A program made the translations under genes and the position numbers. 64,000 bases of DNA from Plumapathes pennacea (lineage: Eukaryota; Cnidaria; Anthozoa; Antipatharia; Myriopathidae): assembly GCA_964036295.1 (NCBI GenBank), contig OZ038465.1, positions 12,796,667 through 12,860,666 of the forward strand. Reading direction: 5' to 3'. Under the pieces are notes generated by a model. It was given only the letters and a program-made list of their open reading frames with translations, was not told the DNA's origin and made no database searches. Below are positions 22,690-35,400 of this stretch, piece by piece (the stretch's first letter is position 1; the number at the start of each line of letters is the position of its first letter).

Positions 22690-23442
22690 TCAAAACCGTC
22701 CTACTTCTTCGTTAACTGCAACCTCAATGTGCTTCAAGAGTGTCTCCTTGTTAACATGGGCAGTGTTCTTAATATAAATATGCCTGACATCATTAAACCC
22801 AATCAAACCAAATATATCCTTTAAATATGGCACTTGATAGTCCAGTCTCGCCATTGGACCGTTTGAATAGTCGCCTCCGGATGAAGTGATCAATAACAAC
22901 GGCCGTCCTGTCAGGAGACCCCTGGGGCCGCCTTTGGACTCTTTGAACGTTAGTCCAGGTTGTACAATGCAATCTATGTACTGCTTCAACACGTATGGCA
23001 CACTGTAGTTCCACATGGGGCTTGATATGACCAATTTATTTGCAGAAAACAGTGATTTGATCATTTTTTCCACTTCAAAATTCTTCTTCCGGTCTTCCAA
23101 TGTTTCTTCCCCCGCCACCATTCGCATCTTGCTTGCAACGTGTGTTAGATTATATTGCAGTAAATCTTTGTCCCACAAGTTGACTTCTTTAACCTTGTGA
23201 TAAGGATTTCGCTCCTTGTAAGCCCTAAAAAATGACGAAGACGCAATTCCAGTCCAAGATTTTTCGTCAGCTCCTGAGCAGTTTAAATGTAATACCTGGA
23301 CGTGCTCTTCGCCTTTTTTTAAATCGTCGGTTGACTTTACTTCTCCAGAAAAAGCAGGGACGTATGTAATTTTCCTGGGCCAGTGAACTTTACAAAAAGT
23401 ACGAGTTTCCCCAACCCGTACAAGCCGTCGCATGGCGGCCAT
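22690..23442 (-). CDS. FMN-dependent NADH-azoreductase-like flavoprotein, intronless
   Basis: Single-exon frame of 250 residues from ATG 23442; a second ATG lies three codons downstream. The flavodoxin-like fold family AzoR is recognisable from ISSPMWNYSVPYVLKQYID (the PMYNF-type FMN-binding loop), PGLTF, GPRGLLTGRPLLLITSSGG and PYLKDIFGLIGFNDVRHI. Family members reduce quinones or azo compounds with NAD(P)H. The extra N-terminal ~45 residues, basic with few acids at the start (MAAMRRLVRVGETRTF), could be a mitochondrial presequence. The gene has no intron although its neighbours have several, and the family is mainly bacterial, so bacterial ancestry is possible. It lies head-to-head with NDUFAB1. 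Confidence 0.85.
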   Translation of the reverse strand: MAAMRRLVRVGETRTFCKVHWPRKITYVPAFSGEVKSTDDLKKGEEHVQVLHLNCSGADEKSWTGIASSSFFRAYKERNPYHKVKEVNLWDKDLLQYNLTHVASKMRMVAGEETLEDRKKNFEVEKMIKSLFSANKLVISSPMWNYSVPYVLKQYIDCIVQPGLTFKESKGGPRGLLTGRPLLLITSSGGDYSNGPMARLDYQVPYLKDIFGLIGFNDVRHIYIKNTAHVNKETLLKHIEVAVNEEVGRF

Positions 23443-23612
23443 TTTACCCTCGTCGTGGTATTATGCAACATAACAGTCAGCGGTAGCTCATTTCCTGTGA
23501 AATTTTTCAAGTCCTTTGATTGGAAGATGCGACTAGTAGCCAATAAGAACCTACTTTAGAAACACATTTAATTTATCCCCATGTTCCTCTGCGGTCGTGT
23601 CACTCTTCCAAG
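23443..23612. promoter_or_regulatory. Bidirectional promoter interval (AzoR-like / NDUFAB1)
   Basis: Only 170 bp separate the two divergent start codons. It contains ATTGG (near 23519-23523) and CCAAT (near 23537-23541), which are CCAAT boxes in both orientations, and no TATA box. Bidirectional use is inferred from spacing. Confidence 0.55.
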
Positions 23613-24951
<1,339 letters not shown>

Positions 24952-25455
24952 AGAGAACTGAAGAGGTGTGTGTGTTGGTCTTTTTATGTGAACAGTAATA
25001 ATAATGTCATGTCTATGTTTAGAAAGTTGTTTTTTCTTTGTAAAGAATATGTCTGTTTAGAAAGTCCTTTTTTCTTTGTAAAGAATATGTACATTTGAGT
25101 AGGATTGAGGGAATTGTTGATGCTGTAGTCTGACAAGCTTAAACTAAAGTAAGAGATAACTTGCCATTTTCATCATCATAAACTGTAGATACTGTATGCC
25201 TAACACCATTTATGACTCTCAAAATTAATCTTGTGATTGCTCATAGGGTCTTCATTTTTTTTCTTGCAGTGTCACGCTGAAAAATATTTCACCTGATGAA
25301 AACTTCTTTGTTTTGGCAGACACTTAGACTTTACAGTGAACAATGTACATGTAGTGCATGAAGTTGAGGGAGAGTAATGTTGCTGGTGTTGTTAGTGTTG
25401 TACTTGTTTTTATTCAGTGGAAATAAGGTTTCAACATGATCAGTATTGTCCAAGG

Positions 25456-25461
25456 AATAAA
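25456..25461 (+). terminator. Candidate NDUFAB1 polyadenylation signal
   Basis: AATAAA; another lies at 25575-25580. Confidence 0.4.
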
Positions 25462-25581
25462 GTGAGTCACAGGGAGCTCATTGCATGATGCAACCACTGG
25501 ACTCTTTTCTTTGTCTTTTTTGCCTTTTTGTGAGTCACTGTTACAATGGATGGTATTGCTTAAGCATCGTGTTCAATAAAG

Positions 25582-26263
25582 CCATGTTTCTGTGCTCTGT
25601 GTCTTCATATTCTAGTATCACTTGTCTCAACCTGTTTTATTACAGGTGTGCAGACCTGTTTAATTGCAAAAAATGAATGGAAGCTTTAATTACAGTGCTC
25701 CCCTCAAATTATTTCCATGCTGTTTTAGAAGTGTTGTAATATTTTAAAGAGTCACTTTCAGAAGCCTTGGTCAAGTTATTCTCTAGGTTACAAAAGGGTT
25801 TCTGAGCTGTTTTCAAAGTGAGGCTTGGTGTGAACTATTTTTAGGATTAGTTTGATTTATACTCTAGAAGAATAAAGTAACTGCAGGTCTGAATAATCAC
25901 GACACTAGAGGGTAGTATCACGCTTTTTTTGAGATGCCAATGGAGTCGCCATCTCAAAATGTAACGTTTGTTGTTCTGGTGTATGACCTCCAGGCAGGTA
26001 TGTCACATGGGTATGGAAATATTTTGCTTTTACTGTGTGTGCTTCAAAATATGAATTTACAGGGTAAACGTACCAAGTTGAAATAATTATTAAATATTTT
26101 CAATTAAGCTTCCGACGAAAGGAAATCTTAAATTTTGTCAAGAGTGACATTTTGCCGCACAAAACCCTCAAAACTACAGAAATCGGTGACAGTTCGCGCG
26201 TGTGCAGGCGAGGGGGTGAGAACTAGTTTCCATTCCTCTCTCCGAAGGCGACACAATTCCAAG
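25582..26263. other. Intergenic and SRP68 upstream region
   Basis: No gene supported. Bases 25935-25975 contain GAGTCGCCATCTCAAAATGTAACG-like sequence (in pieces) that resembles the Helitron 5' region near 17140 and 52335. SRP68 promoter elements are expected in the last 200 bp but none is distinctive. Confidence 0.4.
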
Positions 26264-29200
26264 ATGGCGGCGGAAGAGAAGAATCACGTGGGGAGGGAAA
26301 AGGATACAACACCGACTGAAACAGCGGACGCTGAGGAAAGTCAACAGGTCCCACTGACTCTTGAAAGTATCCTTTATAATAATCATGAAGAATTTGTGGG
26401 CAGTAGTTTGGTTGTGATCAGTATTCCATCCTTCAAATTCACTGTGTAATATTTTACGAAAGCAAAAATTTGTTAAGTGAACGGATCGAGTTACGCGTGA
26501 AAAACGTCTCATACCTAGTTCAAGAGATCTTAAAAACAGTTGTTTTTTATTACTTCCTTTTTGCCACGTTTTATTAGAATCTACGCCACATCTTTTAAAC
26601 GAAAACGTTGAATTGTGTTTATATAAGGACACGTCAGAATTTCAATATTAATATCTTCTGAGCAACACCGTGGTTATCTACTCTGTAGTAAGTGTCTGAA
26701 AGTTTAGTACAAGTGCAGAGATGCAAATTAAGCTATCGTATATATTGTTTCGGGAAAAAAGAGTTCAAGGATCAAGTTACCCCACATACTTCATTTCTCC
26801 CTCGTACAGTCCGTCCTACAGTAGTCAAGTCTACCGGCCAGTATACTGTATGGAAATTTTATAGCAATCACCTACAGTACATATATTCTCCTCCTCACCC
26901 CAGTGGTTGAATGAGTTGGCATGTCACAATACTGGGAGAAAATTCACTTAACTTTCTGTAGTCCTACCACTGATTAAAGAAGCCCAAAACCAGCATGGTT
27001 TAAGACATGGAGACTATCAGAGATACAGGTAAAGCAAGCAAACAAAATCAGGCTCTTGTTCCTCATACCCAATGGCCTACGGTACTCTACAACTCTCAGT
27101 AGCACATGTACATAACTATGGATGTGTACTGTGTAGTAGGACATAGCGTTCATAGCCTGGAGGGGGTACTCCCATATGTTTCCTATATTGGGACGTTCCA
27201 CCTGATAGGGTATCATCTTCAGGGTCCTCTGTCTTAAACAGGGTATCAGTTTTTACATTTTCGTATCTTGAACAGGGTTATTTTCCAAAGATCTTTTCCT
27301 CCTCCGCCTCCCCTCTCAGCCGCATTTTTTGCACTCACCATTTTTTTTGTGCGATTTCTTTGTATGCTCCAGTGGAAACGTGTGCATCGCAGTTAACTTC
27401 TCTCTCTGACTGGAATATTAAAAACAGGGTATCAAATTAGAGCACTTTGTCTTAGGCAGGGTAGCAAAATTTACTTTTTTGTCTTGAATTAGGGTCAGGG
27501 TTTTATAGAGTCAGCATAACCCCCCTACCCAAATTCCTATTGAGTACACCCCCGGGGTTCATAGTATTGGATAATTCCTGAATTAAAAGTCCCTGGTCAG
27601 TTCATTGATTTAAGATATTGCCTTTGTGAAAGTTCTTTATTTTTTGCAAAAGTCATTTGAGCTTCATTTCTGACAGTTTCACTATGGTTTTCAGGCAATA
27701 TTGTGCCAGGCGGCTTCGAAGGCTCTACAAGACCTTGCATTTTCAGCATGGCTCACGACACAATTTCAAACCCAAGAAGCTTACTCCAGAAATACTAAAG
27801 GATGTCAAGTAAGTGACTCTACTATGTTCTCATATTTTAAATCATGAAAATTGAAAACTTAACAAAGTCAAACCCACAGGTAGTTTCTTTCTAGTTTTCA
27901 GTCTTTAGTCTTTAGTCCTCATCAGTTTGATGAGCATTCAACTCATGTATTTCAATTCTAAGTTCAAAATTGAGATTCTCCCAACCATTCAAGAAGAATA
28001 TAGAAGAGATGAAGCAGAGAAGTGAAAGTCAATCAGCTGTCATCTGAGCAAGCTGACAAAAGCTCAACATTGCCATTTCTAATGAAAAACTTCAAATGAG
28101 CACTATGGATTTTCTCCCAGGTTCTTGCACATTCCCCTGATGGATACTGAAAGGGCATGGAGCCAAGCGATGGAACTCAAGTTAATGGCAAACACAGAGC
28201 GCAGGAAGAAGTTCCATCACATTAGAAGGTTGCGCAAGGCAGCAGCACATGCTGAAGAACTTGAAAAGCTCTGCCAGTCAGAGAGGTGTGATGCAAGAAC
28301 TAAATTAGAGGCACAGGTTAGCACAACATCAGTGGGTTTAAATTTGTTGTGGAAAGTGTATATCAGTGGGGAGGGGAGAAAGAAGGACAGGGTTCACGTG
28401 AACTTGTTACACATGCATGTGCCATATTTTTTTTTAACAGGCGTATTGCTCCTACATGAAAGGTAGTGTCAGCTTTGAACTTCAGAACTGGAAAGAAGCA
28501 CTGGAGCTGTTTGGCAGAGCAAGGTACATCAACTTCAATTTCTCATTCAGTTCCTCGCCAGAAGTACATAAAACTGTGTGGAGAACTTAAGTTTCATTCC
28601 TTAAAGATGTGTTTCTATTTTTAAGCAATCAATGTAACTGGTCTGTATGGTTATGTTTGTTACATGGGAGTCATTTGGCCAAAAAATAGCACACTGATTA
28701 CCAAGAAGTGTAGACTAAGTGCACGTACATCATTCATTCCATGTATTTTCGGTATGAGGCAGCTCTCGTCAATATTTTTTTGACGGAAATCTTTGTGTTA
28801 AAGTTATACAATAATCATGTATGTGTGTAATCAGAACCGATGTTATTACACATGTAGCTGTTAGAACTGAATGATACAAGTATAAATATACTGTACAATA
28901 ATACAAGAATTGTCATTTCTTTATTAGAACAATTTATGAGAAGCTAGCAGGAGCATTTTCAGAGGAGCAGCGCAACATGTATCTCCAGAGAGCTGAAGAA
29001 ATGACGCCCAACATCCGCTACTGTGCGTACAATCTTGATGAGGGACATGCTGACATCAACGATCTGATGCAGCTTAGATTGAGTGCTACAGGAGGGGCAC
29101 AAGACCCGGTCTTGGCAGCAAAGATTGATGTGAGTATTCACCCTCAGGGTTTGAAATTAATGGTTGTCCAGTTGTCCCAGACAACGCCAAAAACATGCCG

Positions 29201-32200
29201 GGTCAACCAAATAGTGTGCAATGGTTTTCCCAATGGCTTTGAGAGAAATGTGGGACTTTCAAACATCCCTCTGAATTTGTAATGGCCATTTTCATGCAAA
29301 TCAAACTCGTGTTCATAAGGAAGGTTTCACTTTAGTTTCACTTTTTTTTCTCGGTTTTTAAAAGCTTCTTCGTTCACACGATAGCGTTTTCGTTTTGGTT
29401 TTGCCCGTCCACACTAATCCGTTTTCGTTTTCCCAACTCTTCCATTTTCAATAATTTGTCCGTCCACACTACAACGCTTTCGAATCACGTGATCGTCGTG
29501 ACGTCAGCGTTTTTGAAAAGTTTCGTTTTCAGGTGTCCGTACGAGTGTAGGAAAACGGCGTTTTCGTAAAGTTCCGTTGGAAGGCCGAACTGCAAAGAAA
29601 TGCAAATTTGCGTTTTCAATCAAAAACCTCCATTTTAAGCTTGTGAATGAACCGGTTAAACTTTTCCCCACTTTTGCATTGCCAGGAGGTGCTCTTGCAG
29701 ACGCGCGAGAAGGAGGCTTCTGCCATGACGGAGTTGACTTGGCGTAACCGCACAGTGCCGGTCAAGAACGAGAAAGTGCGCGCCCTCATCCTACACGCAC
29801 AGCAAATGACAGGTGAACTTGGCCAGGCGGAGGGAATGGATAACAAGATGACTCTGTACGAAAACCTGCTGATGGAGTGCAAAGACGCTCTCCAGGCCAT
29901 CAGGGACGAGCTGAAAGGTGACACGGTAAGTATGGCAGTTTAACTCTTTCACTCCTGAGCTCAGTCACAATACAAATTCTCCCAACCATCCAAGAAGAAA
30001 ATGTATGAATGATGCAATGAGAATTGATAGGCCAATCAGCTTTCATCTGAGCAAACTATCAAGTGACAAATTCTCCCTAGTGTACCATGGAGATCTGGTG
30101 TGAGACCGAAAGAGAAATTTGAAGTTGATCACTTAGGAGTGACAAGGTTGAAGTCCAAGAATAGACAGTAAAAGTAGTGAAAGTGTTCTGTATCACATCA
30201 ATCTCCTTGCATTGTAGACTGCTGGCAAAGCGCGTTCACAGAAGACAGAGTCTCAGATGGCAAATCTGCAGTTTCTTTACACCTACATTAGCCACATTCG
30301 TTTGTCCAAGACAATTGAGAGGAATCTGTTGATGGTTGAGTCCATGAAGGCCAACCTCCCGAGCAGACTGCAGGAGTCACGTGACACAAACGTGGGACAG
30401 GGCAAGAGTACTAAACCAGAGGATCTTGTGAGAATATATGACATTATACTTCAGGTGAGTGATGTGGAGTCCGTGAAGAATAAAGTGTGCCCTGTAACCC
30501 TTACAAAATAAAATGTGTGTAGATGAACAGAAGAGACCAACAAGAGACAGAGACCACTTACTGATCACATAACTTACTGTATCACGGTACCGACCACATA
30601 CAGACCACATACCGACCACTTACCGACCACATACCGACCACTTACTGACCACATACCAATCACATGCAGACCACGTACCTTACCGACCAAATACAGACCG
30701 CTTACCGACCACATACCGACCACTTACCGGCCGCATACGACCATATACCAATCACATACCGACCAAATACAGACCGCTTACCGACCACATACCAACCACA
30801 TACCGACCATATACCGACCACTTACCGACCGCATACGACCACATACCAATCACATACATACCACTTTCCCACCAAATACAGACCGCTTACCGACCACATA
30901 CCAATCACATACCGACCACTTACCGACCACACATACCGACAGACAACACAGACAGACAAGGGCCCAGCTTGACAAAGGTCTCCTCACGCGCCCAACCGTC
31001 GTCAATGGTAGTAGATCGCGGGTGCCGAAACACCGACGGCCCATTTCAGACAAGGATCAATCTTGGCAGTTCATGTTAAGGGAAACACGCGTAAACGTAG
31101 AAGTCTTAGTGTGGACCGCATTGTGGCTATTGTACCAAGATATTGTTTCTTGACGTTTGCAGAATTTATCAGACATGGCCGAGTTACCTGGCGTGGATGA
31201 CGACTTAGCTATGTCCAAAGAAATTGCAGCTCGGACTCTGGAATACAAGGCTTACAAGTAAGTGTTCTGTGATGCTGTTACTTGGTGCGCTGGTTAACGT
31301 ACGGCCCTTTTCCTCCTGACTCTGTCGAAACAGTAAAATTTGAGACGTATAGTTGGAGCGGTTTTCAGACGACTGTCGAAATTTCGAACCAAACTAATTA
31401 CACCGCTAATCACAGCGCTGTAAGAAACACTTTCAACCAATCGAAGAAACACAGAAGTAATCTGCCAATCGAAGAAAAACCAATTGAAAGTAATTTAAAT
31501 TTGGTTTAACTTTGAAGAATAAACTAATCAGCAGTGCGAAGAAACGTCATCACCACTTGCTTGCTAGTGAAAGCAAATCGCAATCAGGTTTTGCTTTTTG
31601 TTCCTGATGGCCAAGAATGCTCTAAAACTTATTTGGACCAATCCAAAGGCGTAGCAAGCGCAAAATCCAAAGCGTAGTCATCCGAAAACGGTTTTGTGTG
31701 CAATAGAAAACTAGTACTAAAGAGAACTAGATTTTGACTGTGTCGGCGTAGAAAATAAGGTATATAACCAAGAGTCAATGTGTGAAAGCTAGACGCCGTA
31801 AAAGAATTAGAAGCTGACGTTTCGGGCGCCAAGCCCTTCGTCAGAGAAAGCAAGGAATGTGTCAAAGGTCATATAGTGTTGAGTAAATGTACTATATAGT
31901 GTTGCGTTTATTTACAATAGTTGTGGTTGGACACCTTGTCACCTTTTCACTCCCAGGTTATAACGTACTTTTTCCTAACCGTTCAAGAAGAAAATATATG
32001 AGTGACGTACTGAGTATTGATGGTTCTATCAGCTTTCGCCTGAAGTTGATCATTTCGTTCCACACAGGTGCTTTTACATCGCTCACTCGTACCTGCTGGC
32101 AAAGAAATGGCGGGAAGCTGTTGCTCTGTACAACCGGGTGATGAACTACACCACGTCTGCTGTTACGCACTTTCAAGAGTGCCCTTCTTACCCATCGCAG

Positions 32201-33483
32201 GTTGGTTGTATACGAAATAAGAGTGTTGTGTTGTTGCTGCAACTGTAAGGCCGTGTAGTCTTGTTTAGTTTAGTATGTTGGAGCGTGGGTTAGTTTAGTG
32301 TGATGTTATACGGTGCGATGCGGTGTGGTGTGGTGTCATGTAATAATGTGTTGTAGAAGCTTAGTACTGTATATAGTGTTGTGGTATGTAGTCTACTGTT
32401 GTGTTGTATTAGTGTAGTCTATATTGTCGTGTTGTATTTTCTATTGTTGTCATACACTGGTGTGTTGTATAACTGTAGATATAGGGTTGGGTTTTGTGGT
32501 CCCGTGTAGTGTGGTGTTGTGTTCTGTAGTGTAGTCTAGATGTAGTGTCTGTTGTGTTGTGTAAGTCTAGTGTTAAATCGTGTTGCGTTGTGTAGTTTAG
32601 CCTGTCGTGTCAAGTTGTACAACTCAAGTACGGTGTTGTGAAGGCTAGTGCAGTCTCGTTTAGCATCACTTATTGTAGTGTAGTGTCGTCTGCTGCTGTA
32701 GCTATAATGCGGCAATGTGTTCTACTGAACTACGTTCTGTTTGTTGTTTTAGTAAACTAACTCCCTCTATTTTCTTCGTACTTCTGACCGTGTTTTTTTT
32801 TGTTTTTGTTTTTGTTTTTGTTTTTGTTTTTTACTGGGAGCGTCGCGTTTTACCATTATTTATTGTTTTTTTGTTGCTCTGCAGAACCAGGTGGCCGGTC
32901 TCCAGGAGCTAGTCTCTCTTGCACGAGGATACAAGAGCTCTGCACATGCCTCTGGTATTTTAGGTGAGATAAGAGTGCAGCTTTCTATCTATCCATGTGC
33001 TAAACTTATTCCTAGAAGAAATTCCAAGAAAACCGGGTTTAACAGGTTATTCAGACATTCAACTCATTTCTTTTTTTTTTTTTTTTTTTTTTTTTGCTTT
33101 GCAGAAGGAGAAACCTTAACAGATAACCTTGCTGACATGTCTTTGGGTGAAAAAGTAAGTAGATTGTCTGAAGAATTCAGTGTATTAAGTATTAATTTAT
33201 TTTCATCGAGCAAAGTCACTACAACATAACAACATTTACCCTCATTCTCTAGCCACTCAGCGACCGATTGGACGTCTACCACAACGACCAATCACTGACC
33301 AGCAACAAACCCAACGTGACCACGTTCCCGCCAGATTTCCAACCAATCCCGTGCAAGCCACTCTTCTTCGACCTGGCGCTGAACCAAGTGGAGTTCCCAC
33401 CGCTGACCGAGCGCGTGGAGGTCAAGAAGGCAGGTGGCATCACGGGATATTTCAAGGGCTGGCTGTGGGGGAGTGGGAGTTAG
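26264..33483 (+). CDS. SRP68: Signal recognition particle subunit SRP68
   Basis: Thirteen coding exons: 26264-26366, 26962-27028, 27695-27808, 28121-28316, 28441-28523, 28928-29129, 29686-29925, 30218-30454, 31163-31257, 32068-32200, 32885-32963, 33105-33154, 33253-33483. All junctions are GT/AG and phases agree; the product is 609 residues against about 627 in human. The N-terminal RNA-binding region is clear (HGLRHGDYQRYRQYCARRL, RRLRKAAAHAEELEKLC, TKLEAQAYCSYMKG), followed by helical repeats (MTPNIRYCAYN, TWRNRTVPVKNEKVR as variants) and the C-terminal SRP72-binding/tail region (PIPCKPLFFDLALNQVEFPP). SRP68 binds 7SL RNA with SRP72 and supports secretory protein targeting in the cytosol. 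Introns are full of repeats. Confidence 0.96.
27162..27556. repeat. Dispersed repeat in SRP68 intron 2
   Basis: About 390 bp, starting GGGGGTACTCCCATATGTTT and ending CCTATTGAGTACACCCCC, with imperfect inverted ends. A second copy in the same orientation is at about 35010-35400. It contains repeated AACAGGGTATCA blocks. Non-coding. Confidence 0.75.
27965..28105. repeat. Copy of the TTAACCCTTT-type short repeat family (fragment)
   Basis: Shares CTCCCAACCATTCAAGAAG and CAATCAGCTGTCATCTGAGCAA-like blocks with 29945-30155, 31955-32050, 34087-34257 and 46296-46512. Confidence 0.6.
29340..29590. repeat. MITE-like sequence in SRP68 intron 6
   Basis: Repeated CGTCCACACTA and CGTTTTCG motifs, typical of a widespread class of short elements; a related full element lies at 54063-54446. 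Ends not defined. Confidence 0.5.
29945..30155. repeat. Copy of the TTAACCCTTT-type short repeat family
   Basis: Begins AACTCTTTCACTCCTGAGCTC and ends GATCACTTAGGAGTGACAAG; same family as 34087-34257. It lies in SRP68 intron 7. Confidence 0.65.
30570..30945 (+). repeat. Minisatellite in SRP68 intron 8
   Basis: Degenerate 11-bp units, ACCGACCACAT and ACCGACCACTT, with larger repeated blocks: AGACCGCTTACCGACCACAT returns at about 30694, 30771 and 30881. Long reading frames across it are artefacts. Confidence 0.85.
31300..31700. mobile_element. MITE in SRP68 intron 9
   Basis: The right part (CAAAGGCGTAGCAAGCGCAA, GTAGTCATCCGAAAACGG) matches the 19903-20244 family. The left end (CCTGACTCTGTCGAAA) is more diverged. 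Confidence 0.5.
32280..32660 (+). repeat. Degenerate TGTRG-type simple repeat in SRP68 intron 10
   Basis: Runs of GTGTTGTGTAGTGTAGTCT-like words over about 380 bp with no constant period. Confidence 0.7.
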
Positions 33484-33562
33484 GCACGTGTTTTTATTAG
33501 TCCCCAGCCCTACTCGAATAGGAATATTGTGGGCGAAGTGAAAATTGAAACTACTAACGTTA

Positions 33563-33568
33563 AATAAA
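33563..33568 (+). terminator. Candidate SRP68 polyadenylation signal
   Basis: AATAAA 80 bases after the SRP68 stop. Confidence 0.6.
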
Positions 33569-33882
33569 ATGTGGTGAGCTGACTGCTAGAACCCGTAAAA
33601 TGAGGTGTGGCTTAGTCATCAACTCTTTCCGTCATCTTCTAATCATGGAGATGGATTATTCAGTATGCAAACCTTGCATCTTAAACAGACAAAGGACCAA
33701 TAGAAATTATTATTTTTACCACAGCACACTAGTTTCTCGCACTCTGATTGGTCGATTAACCGTGGTAAATAAAAGTCCAGACAACGATATAACGCTAGCT
33801 GACGCCAGCGTGTCACGCTTTGCAACGAAATACAACAAAACTTTCTTGTATATTTCTAAATATTGTGGTAAAAAACAAATTT

Positions 33883-34062
33883 CCACTGGTTTGCCGTGGT
33901 GTGGACTCTTATTTACCACGATTTACGTCATCACATGGTCAAAATTAGTTGCGGACTCACTCGGCGAAGCGCCTCGTGAGTCCACAACATTTTGACCATG
34001 TGATGACGTAAATCGTGGTAAATAAGAGTCCACACCACGGCAAACCAATAGAAATTTATTAT
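33883..34062. repeat. Long near-perfect palindrome (foldback element)
   Basis: The left arm (about 33883-33954) and right arm (about 33993-34062) are near-perfect reverse complements over about 70 bp; both include GTGGTGTGGACTCTTATTTA or its complement. The 40-bp centre holds a smaller palindrome (GGACTCACTCGGCGAAGCGC). A related diverged element may precede it at 33690-33880. Confidence 0.85.
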
Positions 34063-34086
34063 ACAGTTGTCGGCAGTTTGGGCTTA

Positions 34087-34257
34087 ACCCTTTATCAACT
34101 CTCACCAGATTCATGGTACAGTAGGGAGAATTTGCCACTTGATAGTTTGCTGAGATGAAAGCTGATTGGCTTATCAATTCTCACTACATCACTGATATAT
34201 TTTCTTCTTGGATGGTTGAGAGAATTTGTATCATGAGCTCGAGAGTGAAAGGGTTAA
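34087..34257. mobile_element. TTAACCCTTT-type MITE, complete copy
   Basis: Inverted ends: left TTAACCCTTTATCAACTCTC, right GAGAGTGAAAGGGTTAA; about 170 bp. It shares its interior (GATGAAAGCTGATTGGCTTA) with copies in SRP68 and XYLT introns. Confidence 0.7.
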
Positions 34258-35009
34258 TGGGACACGAAAGTGAGGCGTTAAAGTCAGTGCTCGCGCTATG
34301 ACAAGTTACGTTTTGACGAACGGAAGTCAGCTATACTTCTGCAGGTATTCCACTGTACCGTACCACAAGCCTACACTGTCATTTCCAGGGAGTTATTTTA
34401 ACTCCAAAAAGGGAGTTAAAGAAAAGGTACAGAACGACTCCTTTTTAGAGTAGTTTTCACTCCCACTTTTTAACTCCCTCATGAGAGTAAAAATTAACTC
34501 CCTAATTAGAAGTTGATCAAAATGGTGTATCAAACAGGGCGCGGGAGTTGGCTTGCCAAACAGGCGAAATATAGGGCGTAAAATCACAGTTGTGAATTTA
34601 TGAGCAATAACCCTCGTTCTTGTAGGTTCGCGATGGAAAAAAAACCGACTGTTAATTTTGCGCTCTGAGGTCATCAGTAAGCTGGAAGACTTCGTTAGAA
34701 ACGCGGACGTGAAGCTCTTTGGTAACAGGTGCACTTTTAAGTGTCTCTTGTCGAGCGTACAACAATCTGTAAATTTGTTCCATCCTTACAAAGTTACTCT
34801 TATTCTGGAAATATAGTTGTTCCTTGCAGTCAGTGGGTTACTGATCCCAGCAAAAGTAATCGACAACAGTTTTTTCTACTGTCAGGATTTCTTCGGAGAT
34901 ATCCAAAGAAGAAAGCTTCCAATGATAACACAGTACAGCCGATGATGACTGTTTCCATGGCAAAGAGTTCAGATCGTGATTTTTTCCCCCCGGGGGGGGG
35001 GGGGGGGGG
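34258..35009. other. Gene-free stretch with GGGAGTTAA repeats and a poly-G run
   Basis: Bases 34388-34505 repeat TTAACTCCC/GGGAGTTAA in both orientations. A run of about 24 G at 34990-35013 follows CCCCCC. Short open frames are not supported as genes. Confidence 0.5.
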
Positions 35010-35400
35010 GGGGGAGGTACTCCCATATATTTCCTATATAGGGACGTTCCGCCCGATAGGGTATCATTTTCAGGGTCTTCTGTCTTAAACAGGGTATCAA
35101 ATTTTACATTTTCGTGTCTTAAACAGGGTTATTTTTCGAAGATTTTCTCCTCTTCCCCTCCCCCCTCAACCACATTTTTGCTCTCGTCATTTTCGCGTGA
35201 TTTCTTCATATGTTCCAGTGGAAACGCGTGCAACGCAGGCTAACTTATCTAAACTTAGTCTTGAACAGGGTATCAAATTAGAGCACTTTGACTTAGACAG
35301 GGTAGCAAAATTTCCATTTTTGTGTCTTGAATAGGGTCAGGGTTTTATAGAGTCAGCGGAACCCTCCTACCCAAATTCCTATTAAGTACACCCCCCGGGA
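35010..35400. repeat. Second copy of the 27162-27556 dispersed repeat
   Basis: Starts GGGAGGTACTCCCATATATT and ends TTAAGTACACCCCCCGGGA; same orientation as the first copy. Its left end merges with the poly-G tract. Confidence 0.75.

Noticed and set aside
25935..25985. Third Helitron copy near 25.9 kb
   Set aside because: Only a short stretch (TCGCCATCTC and neighbours) resembles the Helitron interior; no ends or wider homology seen.
34838..35026. Proline-rich N-terminal frame
   Set aside because: It is generated by the poly-G/poly-C run at 34984-35013.
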